From Brooklawnia sp937867175 (GTDB lineage: Bacteria; Actinomycetota; Actinomycetes; Propionibacteriales; Propionibacteriaceae): DNA of 64,000 nucleotides. Position numbers and translations under genes: made by a program. This document shows, one piece after another, positions 34,484-43,886 of the stretch. The stretch spans positions 186,001 through 250,000 of the forward strand of contig DAISIR010000001.1 of the NCBI GenBank assembly GCA_036821905.1. The letters run 5' to 3'. The notes beneath the pieces are model-generated. The model was given only the letters and a program-made list of their open reading frames with translations, ran no database searches and had not been told where the DNA came from. The stretch's first letter is position 1. Each line of letters opens with the position of its first letter.

Positions 34484-37093
34484 ATGAGCAACCCGGTTAA
34501 CATCACTCGAGCCGAAGCACAGCAACGCTCCCGACTGATCAGCACCCACGCCTACCGTGTGCGCGTCGACCTGACCGGACGTGGCCTTGACGACGAGCCG
34601 CTGGCCGATCCCGCGTCAACCTTCGTGTCCACCTCCACAGTGCGCTTCGCCAGCGGCGCTGGACGCAGCTGGCTCGACCTGATCGCCGACGAGTTGATCG
34701 ACGCTTGGCTTGACGGCGTCCAGTTGGACGTGGGCGCCCACGACGGCAGCCGTCTCGCCCTCGACCTGAGCGAGGGCGAGCACCAACTCACAGTTACGGC
34801 GCTGTGTCGCTTCTCGCGTACCGGTGAGGGCCTGCACCGCTTCGTCGACCCGGCCGACGAACGTGTCTACCTGTACTCCCAATTCGAGACTGCCGATGCC
34901 CGCCGAATGTACGGGTGCTTCGAACAGCCCGACCTGAAGGGCACGTTCCAGCTGACCGTCGTCGCGCCGGCCGATTGGAAGGTCTACTCGAACTCCGCGC
35001 AACCGACGCCCGCGCCCATCGAGGACGGTTTCGCACGTTGGGAGTTCACCGCCACCCCACCGATCTCCACCTACATCACCGCTCTGGTGGCTGGGCAGTT
35101 CCATGTCGAGCCGGGCACCATCACCTCGAGCAAGGGCGAACTGCCCGCAGACTTCGTCTGTCGGGAGTCGATGGTCCCCTACCTCGAACACGAGCAGATG
35201 CGCACCACCACGCAGCGTGGCTTCGAGGTCTTCGAGGCCGCGTTCGGACGTGTCTACCCGTTCGACTCCTACGACCAACTCTTCCTACCCGAGTACAACG
35301 CGGGGGCGATGGAAAACGCCGGCTGCGTGACCTTCCGCGACGAGTACCTGTTCCGCTCACGGGTTACCCAGGAGGCCTACGCCAAGCGCAACAACACGAT
35401 CCTCCACGAACTGGCCCACATGTGGTTCGGCGACCTGGTGACCATGCAATGGTGGGACGACCTGTGGCTCAACGAAAGCTTCGCCGAATGGGCCGCCTAC
35501 TACTGCCAAGCAGAGATCGCCAGCCGCCAAGGCGGGCAGGACGCCTGGATGACGTTCGCCAACGCCCGCAAACTGTGGGCCTACCGCGTCGACCAGATGC
35601 CCACCACCCATCCCATCGCCGCCGACATGATCGATCTCGAGACCGTCGACCAGAACTTCGACGGCATCACCTACGCCAAGGGCGCCTCAGTGCTCAAACA
35701 ACTGGTCGCCTACGTGGGCGAGCCGCAGTTCCTTGCCGGTGTCCGTAGCTACCTCGGCGAGCATGAGTGGGGCAACTCGACCTTCGCCGATCTTCTCGGC
35801 GCACTTGAGCGGGCCAGCGGACGCGACCTGTCGGAGTTCTCCCAGCAATGGCTGGAGACCACCGGGGTGAACCTGGTACGCCCAGACTTCGACATCGACG
35901 CCGAAGGCAACTATGCACGGTTCGACGTGTTGCAGGGCGCGGCGTCCGAACACCCGACGCTGCGCACCCACCGCATGGCGATCGGCCTGTACGACCTTGG
36001 CCCGGACGGGCTGACCTGCCGCGATTCCGTGGAGGTCGACATCAGCGGGGAACGGACGCCGGTCGAATCGCTGGCCGGGGCTCGCAAGGCCGACTTGGTG
36101 CTTCTCAACGACCGCGACCTCAGCTACGTCAAGGTTCGGATGGACGCCGATTCGCAACGAGTCGCCACCGCGCACCTGGCCGAATTGACCGATCCGCTGG
36201 CACGCGCGGTGGTCTGGACCAGCGCTTGGGACCAGTGGCGGGACGCCGAGCTGGCTTCGCAGGATTATCTGACCCTGATCATCAACGGACTGCGCGGTGA
36301 GGACGATGCGACCGCGATGATCAACCAGCTGCGCCAGGCACACCTTGCCGTGACCAGCTACGCGGCTCCCGAGCAGCGACAGGCACTGCGGGCCCGGCTG
36401 GTGGGCGCACTCGCCGAGTTGCTCAAGGCGGCCGAACCGGGATCGGACCGGCAGGTGGCCGTCGCGGACGCCATGATCTCCGCGATTGACTCCCCCGCCG
36501 GTGCCGAACTGCTGACTGGCTGGTTGACCGACGAGGAGGTGCCCCCCGGCCTACCCATCGATACCGACCGTCGCTGGGCGATCATCACCACGCTGGCCAA
36601 ATTGGGACGCATCGGGCTGGCTGAGATCGCCGCGGAGGCCGACGCGGACAAGACCATCTCCGGTGCCGAGGCGGCGGCCGGTGCCCGTTCGGCGCTGGCC
36701 GACCCGCAGACGAAGGCAACGGCCTGGCGACTGGCCACCGACGACCCGCACGTCCCCAACGGCACCCATGTGGCCGTGGCCAGCAACTTCTGGAAGTACG
36801 GCCAGGAGGAGATGCTCACCCCTTACCGGGACGCCTATCTAGAGCTGTGCGAGCAGATCGCCACCTCTGCCGGTTCCTGGGCCCAACGCGGGCACGTGGC
36901 CCGTCAAACGGCGCTGACACACCTGTGGCCCACACCGCTGGCTGACGCCGAATGGCTCGATTCGCTGGATGACTGGATGGCAGCGCGTGAGTTGCCGGAG
37001 CAGGTGCGCCGCGTCTTGACCGAGTCGAAGGATGCCTCGCGGCGCGCCTTGCGCGTCCAGCAGATCAGCTCGGCCGAACAGGCTGAGTCGTGA
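34484..37093 (+). CDS. pepN: Aminopeptidase N (M1 family metallopeptidase)
   Basis: An 869-residue M1 aminopeptidase. The substrate motif GAMEN is at about residues 274-278, the zinc site HELAHMWFGDLVT starts at H308 (H308, E309, H312), and the third ligand Glu is in NESFAEW. The C-terminal region from about 520 is the ERAP-like helical domain. It removes N-terminal residues from peptides in the cytoplasm. I start at ATG 34484 because the family N terminus begins there; the 270 codons of open frame upstream are antisense to the Rv2466c-like gene. Its stop overlaps the pyrC GTG by 4 bp. Confidence 0.95.
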   Translation: MSNPVNITRAEAQQRSRLISTHAYRVRVDLTGRGLDDEPLADPASTFVSTSTVRFASGAGRSWLDLIADELIDAWLDGVQLDVGAHDGSRLALDLSEGEHQLTVTALCRFSRTGEGLHRFVDPADERVYLYSQFETADARRMYGCFEQPDLKGTFQLTVVAPADWKVYSNSAQPTPAPIEDGFARWEFTATPPISTYITALVAGQFHVEPGTITSSKGELPADFVCRESMVPYLEHEQMRTTTQRGFEVFEAAFGRVYPFDSYDQLFLPEYNAGAMENAGCVTFRDEYLFRSRVTQEAYAKRNNTILHELAHMWFGDLVTMQWWDDLWLNESFAEWAAYYCQAEIASRQGGQDAWMTFANARKLWAYRVDQMPTTHPIAADMIDLETVDQNFDGITYAKGASVLKQLVAYVGEPQFLAGVRSYLGEHEWGNSTFADLLGALERASGRDLSEFSQQWLETTGVNLVRPDFDIDAEGNYARFDVLQGAASEHPTLRTHRMAIGLYDLGPDGLTCRDSVEVDISGERTPVESLAGARKADLVLLNDRDLSYVKVRMDADSQRVATAHLAELTDPLARAVVWTSAWDQWRDAELASQDYLTLIINGLRGEDDATAMINQLRQAHLAVTSYAAPEQRQALRARLVGALAELLKAAEPGSDRQVAVADAMISAIDSPAGAELLTGWLTDEEVPPGLPIDTDRRWAIITTLAKLGRIGLAEIAAEADADKTISGAEAAAGARSALADPQTKATAWRLATDDPHVPNGTHVAVASNFWKYGQEEMLTPYRDAYLELCEQIATSAGSWAQRGHVARQTALTHLWPTPLADAEWLDSLDDWMAARELPEQVRRVLTESKDASRRALRVQQISSAEQAES

Positions 37094-38352
37094 CCGCCTA
37101 CACCATCCGCGGCGCCCGAGCCGCGAGTGGCGCACCGATCGAACTGTTCGTTCACGACGGCCTGCTAGTCGGCGAACCGGTACCGGGCGCCGAGCTGGTG
37201 GAGGCGGACGGCTTGGTGGCGCTGCCCGGCCTGGTCGATCCGCACACCCACCTGCGGGAGCCGGGCTTCGAGGCGTCCGAGACGGTCGTCTCGGGCACCG
37301 CCTGTGCAGCACGCGGCGGCTTCACGGCGGTCTTCGCGATGGCCAACACCGACCCGGTCACCGACTCGGTGGCGCGCGCCGAGCACGTCGCTGAACTGGG
37401 ACGTCGGGCCAACAACGCCGAGGTCTTCCCGGTCGGCTCCATCACCGTCGGGCTCGCCGGTGAGCAGTTGTCCCCCCTCGCCGAGATGGCTGCGCACGGG
37501 GTGCGGATGTTCAGCGACGACGGCAAATGCGTGATGAACGCAGCACTGATGCGCCAGGCCCTGCAACTTGCCGCGCAGACCGGTACGGTGATCGCCCAAC
37601 ACAGCCAGGACCACATGCTGGCCGGGCCGGACGCCTGCGCCGACGAACGGTCGGTGGCCGGGCCGCTCGGGCTGACCGGGTGGCCGTGGGCCGCCGAATC
37701 GACGATCATTGCCCGCGACGTCCAGTTGGCCGAGCTGACCGGTGGCCGTCTGCACAGCCAGCACATCACGACTGCCGAAAGCGTCGAAGTGGTCCGTTGG
37801 GCGAAGGCCCGCGGGGTGCAGGTGAGCGCCGAAGTTACCCCGCACCACCTGCTGCTCGACTCCACCCACCTGACCGGTTTGGACACCACCTTCAAGGTGA
37901 ATCCGCCGCTGCGGGGTCCCGACGACATTGAGGCGCTACGGACCGGGCTGGCCGACGGCACGATCGACGTGGTGGGCACCGACCACGCGCCGCACGAGGC
38001 GGCTGCCAAACAGGGCGACTTCGCACACGCCAAGCCGGGCATGCTGGGGCTGGAGCAGTCGTTGGCATCCGTGATGGAGACCATGGTGCACACCGGGCGG
38101 ATGGGCTGGCCCGATGTGGTCAGGGTGATGAGCACGATGCCGGCCCTGATCGGACGCGCCTCCGGCCAGGGGCGCCCGCTGCGTCCCGGCGAACCCGCGA
38201 ACCTAGTACTGGTCGACCCAGCCCGCCGGGCAGTCGTCGACCGCGCCCAAAGCCGGTCGATGTCCCGCAACAACCCGTACCACGGCATGGAGCTGCCCGA
38301 CCCGATCGAGGCGACCATGTGGCGCGGTCGCTGGACCTACCGCCGCGGCTGA
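37090..38352 (+). CDS. pyrC: Dihydroorotase
   Basis: A 420-residue amidohydrolase. The metal motif is DPHTHLREPG (about residues 50-59), and later ligands lie in the QHITTAE and GTDHAPHE regions. NPPLRGPDD and the C-terminal SRNNPYHGMEL are typical of class I dihydroorotase. It cyclises carbamoyl-aspartate to dihydroorotate in pyrimidine synthesis. It starts with GTG overlapping the pepN stop. In many actinobacteria pyrC lies with pyrB and carA; here it is apart and ends at a strong terminator. Confidence 0.92.
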   Translation: MTAYTIRGARAASGAPIELFVHDGLLVGEPVPGAELVEADGLVALPGLVDPHTHLREPGFEASETVVSGTACAARGGFTAVFAMANTDPVTDSVARAEHVAELGRRANNAEVFPVGSITVGLAGEQLSPLAEMAAHGVRMFSDDGKCVMNAALMRQALQLAAQTGTVIAQHSQDHMLAGPDACADERSVAGPLGLTGWPWAAESTIIARDVQLAELTGGRLHSQHITTAESVEVVRWAKARGVQVSAEVTPHHLLLDSTHLTGLDTTFKVNPPLRGPDDIEALRTGLADGTIDVVGTDHAPHEAAAKQGDFAHAKPGMLGLEQSLASVMETMVHTGRMGWPDVVRVMSTMPALIGRASGQGRPLRPGEPANLVLVDPARRAVVDRAQSRSMSRNNPYHGMELPDPIEATMWRGRWTYRRG

Positions 38353-38372
38353 GCGTCCAAACCCGCACACCA

Positions 38373-38430
38373 GCACGAACAACGAAACCGTCCCGCACCA
38401 GCTAGGCGCGGGACGGTTTCTTGTTCGTGC
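38373..38430. terminator. Strong bidirectional terminator between pyrC and uxuB
   Basis: A long stem of 23 bp with one bulged C (38373-38396 with 38408-38430) closes an 11-nt loop. The inner arms GAAACCGTCCCGC/GCGGGACGGTTTC give a T-rich tail in one direction and the TTGTTCG segment in the other. It lies between two convergent genes. Confidence 0.9.
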
Positions 38431-38434
38431 TCGT

Positions 38435-39829
38435 TCAGGGACGCATGCCCAGCATCTCCTCGGCTTGGGCCAGGACACTCTCAGCGACCAACGCGTCGTC
38501 CACCAACAGGTAGTCGAGCACCGCCTGCACCGCAGCTACCAGGTCGCCGGCATTGGCCTGCTTGACCAGCTCAACCGACGCCTTGTCGTCGACCGGGGCG
38601 CCGACGCCGCGCAGGTGCAGCACCCAACCAGCGATCGCCCGGGTGGCTCCCTTGGCGACCTCGCCCCGCCCAGCGAAAGCGTTGACGTGCGGCACGATGC
38701 GGATCGGCAGCTTCTGCGTGCCGTCCATCGCGATTCTCGCCAGCTGGTCCTTCATCTGCGGGTTGTTGAACCGGTCGATCAGGGCGTCGCGGTAGGCCTG
38801 CTTCTCGTCGTCGCCCAGCGGCACCTGCTGCACCGCGTCGTCCCAGTAGGCGTTGACCCAACCGCGCACCCGCTCGTCGTTGATCGCCTGGTAGACGGTC
38901 TCGAGTCCCAGGACAGGCGCGCAGTAGGCCATCAGGGAGTGCGACCCGTTGAGCAGGTAGAGCTTGCGCATCTCGTGGGGGCCGATCTGGTCGACGAACT
39001 TGGCGCCCATCGTCTCCCACGCGGGGCGGTCGGTCTTGAACTCGCCGGCCAGCACCCACTCGGCGAACGGTTCGGTGACCACCAGGCCGGGGTCGGCGAT
39101 CCCGGTCAGCTCGGCGACCCGCGCCCGGTCCTCGTCGCTGGCACGTGGGGTGATGCGGTCGACCATCGTCGTGACGAAGCCGACGTTCTGGTCGATCCAC
39201 GCCAGCAGGGTCGGGTCGACGTACTCGGCGGCCTGCCGGATGATGCGCTCGGCCATCTCGCCGTTCTCGGGCACGTTGTCGCACGGCACGAAGGTGATCG
39301 GCCCGGCGTCCGCGTTGCGGCGAGCCAGCAGGCCACGAACGAACTTGGCCGGTCCGGTGAAGACGGCGACGTCCAGATCGCCGGCCTTCAGCTTGTCGAG
39401 GTCGGCAACCACCTCCGGGTTGTCCAGATCGAGGTTGCCATCCTTGTCACGGCAGTAGCCGGCCTCGGTGATCGTGGAGGTGACGATGGCCACCTGCGGG
39501 TCGGCGAACAGCCTCGTCCACGATGCGATGTCGTGCGAACGGTAGGACGCGCTGACCGAGCAGATCACCTCGACCTTGTCACCGTCGGGGTGCTGGACGT
39601 CGAGCTGATACAGGCCCTCCTGGGCATCCAGCGCGTCGTCGCGGGGCGATTCCTTCGGCGCCAAGGTGGTGCGGCCGGGGAAGCCGGCGATGCCCCACTG
39701 GTCGGCATCCGCGGCGTGCTCGGTGTACCAGGCCTGGTGGGCTCGGGTGAAGTTGCCGATGCCCAAGTGGATGATTCGTACCGGGGCGGCGGGACGGCCG
39801 TACTCGGCACGGTTCAGGGTCTTGCTCAC
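38435..39829 (-). CDS. uxuB: Fructuronate reductase (D-mannonate oxidoreductase, mannitol dehydrogenase family)
   Basis: A 464-residue polyol dehydrogenase. The N-terminal NAD loop is IIHLGIGNFTRAHQAWY, and the catalytic pattern K-x4-N-x2-H appears as KLYLLNGSH (about residues 290-298), as in mannitol dehydrogenase and UxuB/UxaB. UxuB versus UxaB (tagaturonate reductase) is decided by context: uxaC overlaps it by 4 bp upstream and beta-glucuronidase is nearby, so D-fructuronate to D-mannonate is the expected reaction. No mannonate dehydratase gene (uxuA) follows. Confidence 0.82.
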   Translation of the reverse strand: MSKTLNRAEYGRPAAPVRIIHLGIGNFTRAHQAWYTEHAADADQWGIAGFPGRTTLAPKESPRDDALDAQEGLYQLDVQHPDGDKVEVICSVSASYRSHDIASWTRLFADPQVAIVTSTITEAGYCRDKDGNLDLDNPEVVADLDKLKAGDLDVAVFTGPAKFVRGLLARRNADAGPITFVPCDNVPENGEMAERIIRQAAEYVDPTLLAWIDQNVGFVTTMVDRITPRASDEDRARVAELTGIADPGLVVTEPFAEWVLAGEFKTDRPAWETMGAKFVDQIGPHEMRKLYLLNGSHSLMAYCAPVLGLETVYQAINDERVRGWVNAYWDDAVQQVPLGDDEKQAYRDALIDRFNNPQMKDQLARIAMDGTQKLPIRIVPHVNAFAGRGEVAKGATRAIAGWVLHLRGVGAPVDDKASVELVKQANAGDLVAAVQAVLDYLLVDDALVAESVLAQAEEMLGMRP

Positions 39830-41244
39830 AGGTTGAACACCTTCTTCGGGTTGTCGTCGACCAGCTTGATCGCTTGTGCGATGGCCTCGTCCTCGTCGAG
39901 ACGATGGACCGCGACGAGATTTGCCAGATGGGCGGCGTCCAGGCGACGCATCATGTCATGACGCGCGGGAATGGAGCAGAATGCCCGGGTGTCGTCGATC
40001 ATGCCGGAGATCCGGCTGAAGCCGGCCATCTCGGTGACCGACTGCTTGAACCGCATGATCGACTCGGGCGCGTCGATGAACCACCACGGCACACCGATGT
40101 AGAGCGAGCGATAGAAACCGGCCAACGGGGCGATCTCGCGGGAGTAGGTGTCCTCGTCGAGAGTGAAGACGACCAACTTGAGGTTGGGATGGTTGCCGAA
40201 CTGGTTCAGCATCGGGCGCAGGGCACGGGTCACCTCGACCGCATACGGAATGTCGCAGCCCACATCGGCGCCGTATTGGCTGGCAGTCGCCGGATCATGG
40301 TCGCGCAGAACAGCCGGATGCAAAGTCAAGGTGAGGCCATCCTCGGTGGCCATCCGCACCTGATCCATCAGCAGATGCCGGCGCAGCGCGGCGGCCTCAT
40401 CCACGTTGATCTCGCCCCGGCGGGCCTTGCCGTACAGCCGCTCGGCGGTGGCGGCGTCCAGGAAGTCGGCGATCAGGTCGCCGTGGGAGTGATCAGTGCT
40501 GATGGCGCCCTTCGACTTGAAGTACGCCCGCCGGTTCTCCATGGCTGCGGTATAGCCGGCCAGCGTCGAGGTGTCCTCGCCAGAGGCCTCGGCCAACTTG
40601 TCGACCAACTGGTTCCAGTCGGCGCGAGCCGGCTCGAGGTACTTGTCGGGACGGAAGGTGGGGGCCACCCGGTGCTTCGCGCTGAACTCGGTATCGGCCG
40701 CGATGACCTCGTGGTAGCGCAGATCGTCAGACGGGTCGTCGGTGGTGGCGATGAACGAGATGTTGAACTGGTCCATTAGGGCGCGCGGACGATGGGTGTC
40801 GATCCACGACTGGATGGTGTCGTAGATTTCGTCGGCAGTCTCGGCGCTGGGACGTTGGGTGACACCGAAGACACCCACCAGCTGGTCGGTCATCCAATAG
40901 CGCATCGCAGTGCCGTTGTAGATGGGCCAATGGGAACAGAAAGTGCGCCAAGCGTTGCGGTTGTCCTGTTCGGTCATGTCGGTCCGGGTGACCGGGACGC
41001 CAAGCGTCGACAGGTCTATCCCGTTGGCATGCATCAGCCGGTTGATGTAGTGATCAGGGGTCAGCAGCAGGCGGGTCGGGTTGTCGAAGGACGTGTCCTC
41101 GGCAATCCAGACCGGCGGAACGTGACCGTGTGGGGAGATGATCGGGAGATCACGAGTTTGTGCATAGATCCGTCTGGCGATCTGGCGGACCGCTTCGTCG
41201 GCCGGGAATAAACGATCGTCATTCAAGGTGAGTTCATGGGCCAT
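39826..41244 (-). CDS. uxaC: Glucuronate (uronate) isomerase
   Basis: About 472 residues from ATG 41244, the usual UxaC length; the open frame upstream (55 codons) is not conserved-looking. The N terminus is MAHELTLNDDRLFPADEAVR, then the metal motif ISPHGHVP. Mid-sequence has ALMDQFNISFIATTDDP and TEDGLTLTLHPAVLRDHD. The C terminus has FSRISGMIDDTRAFCSIPAR. It isomerises D-glucuronate to D-fructuronate (or D-galacturonate to tagaturonate). It is the first gene of the uxaC-uxuB unit, overlapping uxuB by 4 bp, and is divergent from the LarA homologue. Confidence 0.93.
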   Translation of the reverse strand: MAHELTLNDDRLFPADEAVRQIARRIYAQTRDLPIISPHGHVPPVWIAEDTSFDNPTRLLLTPDHYINRLMHANGIDLSTLGVPVTRTDMTEQDNRNAWRTFCSHWPIYNGTAMRYWMTDQLVGVFGVTQRPSAETADEIYDTIQSWIDTHRPRALMDQFNISFIATTDDPSDDLRYHEVIAADTEFSAKHRVAPTFRPDKYLEPARADWNQLVDKLAEASGEDTSTLAGYTAAMENRRAYFKSKGAISTDHSHGDLIADFLDAATAERLYGKARRGEINVDEAAALRRHLLMDQVRMATEDGLTLTLHPAVLRDHDPATASQYGADVGCDIPYAVEVTRALRPMLNQFGNHPNLKLVVFTLDEDTYSREIAPLAGFYRSLYIGVPWWFIDAPESIMRFKQSVTEMAGFSRISGMIDDTRAFCSIPARHDMMRRLDAAHLANLVAVHRLDEDEAIAQAIKLVDDNPKKVFNL

Positions 41245-41395
41245 GGGCACATTCTGGTCTATGGTCACCCTTCGTTGCACCCGGTTGCCAGCGATTGCCA
41301 AGGGGGGTCTGCTCGGACCGTACATCCTTGAAACAGACGGGTTGCCGTAGAATGGGCGCCCCCGCAACGGAGCAACGCCTAGATCAGGAGTAGAC
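41245..41395. promoter_or_regulatory. Divergent promoter region uxaC/larA-like with a candidate LacI-type operator
   Basis: A 12-bp near-palindrome, GCACCC/GGTTGC, is centred at 41282/41283 with one mismatch and a CG-type centre as in LacI/GalR operators. A TAGAAT hexamer at 41348-41353 could be the -10 element for the forward gene. The LacI regulator at 42692-43720 is the obvious candidate ligand. No second copy of the site was found before the beta-glucuronidase gene, so the support is weak. Confidence 0.3.
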
Positions 41396-42667
41396 ATGTC
41401 AGTGCCCACTATCGGAGGCCCCGGCTATCACATCGGAGTCGAGGAGTTCGAGGCTTTCGTCTCCGACGAGATCGGCAAGGTCCACCTTGAGGGCAAGAAC
41501 CTCGTCCTCATCATCCCGGACGACACACGGGGTTGTCCGATGCCCCGGATCCTTCGCGCCGTCTACAAGTCCGTCATCAACCGCGCTGCCAGCGTGAAGG
41601 CCGTGATCGCACTGGGCACCCACGAGTACATGGAGCCGGACGAGATCGCACTGTGGGCAGCCGGTAGCCGCGACGCCAACCTCGCAGCCGAGTACCCGGG
41701 CATGCCCATCATCAACCACCTGTGGAAGGACCGCGACAAGTTGGTCAGCGTGGGTCAGATCTCGGCGGAACGGATCAGCGAACTTTCCGGTGGTCGCCTT
41801 GAGAAGGGCTCCGACGTGCAGATCAACAAGGACGTCGTCGAAGCCGATGTCAAGATCATCGTCGGACCGATCTTGCCGCACGAGGTCGTTGGCATCTCTG
41901 GCGGCAACAAGTACTTCATCCCGGGTTGTGCCGCCCATGAGCTCATCGACATGACGCACTGGGTTGGCGCCCTGATCACCTCCGCAAAGATGATCGGAAC
42001 CCCGGGCATCACCCCGGTGCGCGCCATGATCAACGAAGGCGCGGCCATGGTGCCGGGCGAGAAGTACTGTTTGGCCTTCGTGGTGAAGGCCTATTCCGAC
42101 GAGATCGAATCGGCGTCCTTCGGCAGCCCCGAGGACGCCTGGGCTGAGCAGGCGAAGGTCACCGCCCAGACCCACATCGAGTACGTCGCCGAGCCGTTCC
42201 CGAACGTCATCGCCGAGATCCCGCTGCGCTACCACGACATCTGGACGGCCGCGAAGGGCTTCTACAAGTCCGAGCCGGCGGTCGCTGACGGTGGAGAGGT
42301 CATCATCTACGCGCCGCACATCGAGGCTGTCTCGGAGGCCCATCCCGAGATCTATGAGATCGGCTACCACTGCCGTGACTACTACGTGAAGCAGTGGGAC
42401 AAGTTCTCCGAGGTGCCGTGGGGCGTGCTGGCGCACTCCACGCACGGCCGGGGGGCAGGCACCTACGATGCTGAGACCGGCGTCGAGATCTGCCGGCTGC
42501 AGTTGACCTTCGCCACCGGCATCCCGAAGGAGGTCTGCGAGTCCATCAACGTCGGCTACCGCGACCCGGCTTCGATCCCGGCGCTGATGGCCGACCCGAA
42601 CTTCCATGTGATCAGGGACGCCGGCGAGGTACTCTTCCGCCTCGAGTCGGAGCGCCCTGCCGAGTAG
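41396..42667 (+). CDS. LarA superfamily protein (nickel-pincer-dependent racemase/epimerase, DUF2088), possible aldonate 2-epimerase
   Basis: A 423-residue LarA homologue. The catalytic and cofactor residues of lactate racemase have visible counterparts: PDDTRG with R45, H76 in GTHEYM, H162 and K172 in PHEVVGISGGNKYFIPG (the Lys that would carry the nickel-pincer nucleotide), and H188 in DMTHWVG (Ni ligand). The fold racemises or epimerises 2-hydroxy acids. Relatives acting on sugar acids, including a gluconate 2-epimerase, have been described to my knowledge. Its divergent neighbours uxaC and uxuB make D-mannonate, so mannonate/gluconate epimerisation is my inference. larB/larC/larE for cofactor synthesis are not in the window. 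AGGAG lies 5 bp before ATG. Confidence 0.82.
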   Translation: MSVPTIGGPGYHIGVEEFEAFVSDEIGKVHLEGKNLVLIIPDDTRGCPMPRILRAVYKSVINRAASVKAVIALGTHEYMEPDEIALWAAGSRDANLAAEYPGMPIINHLWKDRDKLVSVGQISAERISELSGGRLEKGSDVQINKDVVEADVKIIVGPILPHEVVGISGGNKYFIPGCAAHELIDMTHWVGALITSAKMIGTPGITPVRAMINEGAAMVPGEKYCLAFVVKAYSDEIESASFGSPEDAWAEQAKVTAQTHIEYVAEPFPNVIAEIPLRYHDIWTAAKGFYKSEPAVADGGEVIIYAPHIEAVSEAHPEIYEIGYHCRDYYVKQWDKFSEVPWGVLAHSTHGRGAGTYDAETGVEICRLQLTFATGIPKEVCESINVGYRDPASIPALMADPNFHVIRDAGEVLFRLESERPAE

Positions 42668-42688
42668 CGACCAGGTCAGCGCCGCGGC

Positions 42689-42712
42689 ACGTCAGCGCCG
42701 CGGCGCTGACGT
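42689..42712. repeat. 24-bp perfect palindrome at the end of the LacI gene
   Basis: ACGTCAGCGCCG followed directly by its exact reverse complement makes a perfect 12+12 inverted repeat. It overlaps the last seven codons of the LacI gene and the gap to the larA-like gene, and half of it is also a tandem copy of the preceding bases (42675-42688). It probably acts as the convergent terminator hairpin. Confidence 0.7.
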
Positions 42713-43720
42713 CGTCGACTCGCGGACGATGAGTCGCATCGGCAGAACCGAGGGCGAGTCTGCTGTGGTCTCCGGCTCTTGGTTGTTGACCAGCGCGATG
42801 ACGCTGCGCGCCGCCCGCTCGCCGAGCAGGCTGAGCGGCGCCGCCACCGTCGTCAGGCCGGGCGTGACCAAGTCCGAGGCGAAGATGTTGTCGAAACCGA
42901 TGATCGACAAGTCGCCCGGCACCCGGATCCCGATGCCTTTCGCGGCACGCATGATCCCGATGCTGATCAGGTCGTTGAAGCAAACCACAGCAGTGACCCG
43001 CTTCTCGCGTACCTGCGGCAGCGCACCCGCTCCACCACGCACCGTGGGGGGGATCGGCCCGATCCGCGCCTCGGAGAGGTCGAGTTCGTAGCAACCCTCC
43101 CGGAAGGCCCGCCAGCGCGCACCCTCGGCCCACGAGGCAGTGGGGCCGGACACATACCCGACCCGCCGATGTCCGAGTTCGGCCAAGTGTTCGAGCGCCC
43201 GCCGCATGCCGCGGGCGTTGTCGGTCACCACGCTGGGTAGCCCCGGCACCAGTCTGTTCAGACAGACCGTCGGCGTCGACTTGGCGGCACCACGAAGCAC
43301 CGCATCCGGCAACCGAGAGGCGGCAACGATCATGCCGTCCAACAGGGGCATGGTGCGGTCGAAGAGCCGCCGCTCGAGTTCTTCGTTCTCTTCCGAGTCG
43401 ATCAGCATGATCGAATAGCCCTCGGCGACTGCGACGTGCTCGGCCCCTCGGATGATGCTGAAGAAGAACGGATTCGTGATGTCGGTCAGTGCTACACCGA
43501 GCAGCTTCGACTGCCGGAAGGCTTCGGCGCGCGCCACGGTGGGTGCTCGATATCCCAGTTCCGCAGCGGCCTGGAGGATCCGGGCGGAAGTCTTGGCGCT
43601 GACCCGCCCCGGACGGGAGAACGCGCGTGAGACAGTCGAAGGGCTCACCCCTACGGCAGCCGCCACGTCGTAGATCGTTGCTGGCTTGGCAGGCGGGGTT
43701 GGTTGCTCCACGCACGTCAC
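42692..43720 (-). CDS. LacI-family transcriptional regulator
   Basis: A 342-residue protein. The N-terminal helix-turn-helix is TIYDVAAAVGVSPSTVSRAF (about residues 15-34) with the hinge at about 60. A periplasmic-binding-type effector domain follows (LLGVALTDITNPFF, VVCFNDLISIGIM, GDLSIIGFDNI). It lies between the larA-like gene (convergent) and beta-glucuronidase (divergent), so it probably represses the glucuronide genes in response to a glucuronate-derived sugar acid. The start is GTG 43720 or GTG 43711. Confidence 0.9.
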   Translation of the reverse strand: MTCVEQPTPPAKPATIYDVAAAVGVSPSTVSRAFSRPGRVSAKTSARILQAAAELGYRAPTVARAEAFRQSKLLGVALTDITNPFFFSIIRGAEHVAVAEGYSIMLIDSEENEELERRLFDRTMPLLDGMIVAASRLPDAVLRGAAKSTPTVCLNRLVPGLPSVVTDNARGMRRALEHLAELGHRRVGYVSGPTASWAEGARWRAFREGCYELDLSEARIGPIPPTVRGGAGALPQVREKRVTAVVCFNDLISIGIMRAAKGIGIRVPGDLSIIGFDNIFASDLVTPGLTTVAAPLSLLGERAARSVIALVNNQEPETTADSPSVLPMRLIVRESTTSAPRR

Positions 43721-43886
43721 TTTAACGGGCTGGTACGCAGGGCGTCCCCAGATGCGGATTCTGCCGACGACAGCTCCGACGCCATGCGGCTTTTCTCCTA
43801 TTGGGCTTACCCCAGTTGGATCTAAGCTTTACCGTTGGAGATGCTCGGCAACGCCACCCCAAGTCACCGTAGACAGGAGAAGCGCC

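Noticed and set aside
38435..39829. Tagaturonate reductase (UxaB) as the function of the dehydrogenase
   Set aside because: The family cannot be split by eye. Beta-glucuronidase and the absence of altronate or pectin genes favour fructuronate reductase; it remains an alternative.
41328..41353. TTGAAA and TAGAAT as a sigma-70 promoter for the larA-like gene
   Set aside because: The spacer is 14 bp, too short for a normal -35/-10 pair. Only the TAGAAT hexamer is kept as a weak -10 candidate.
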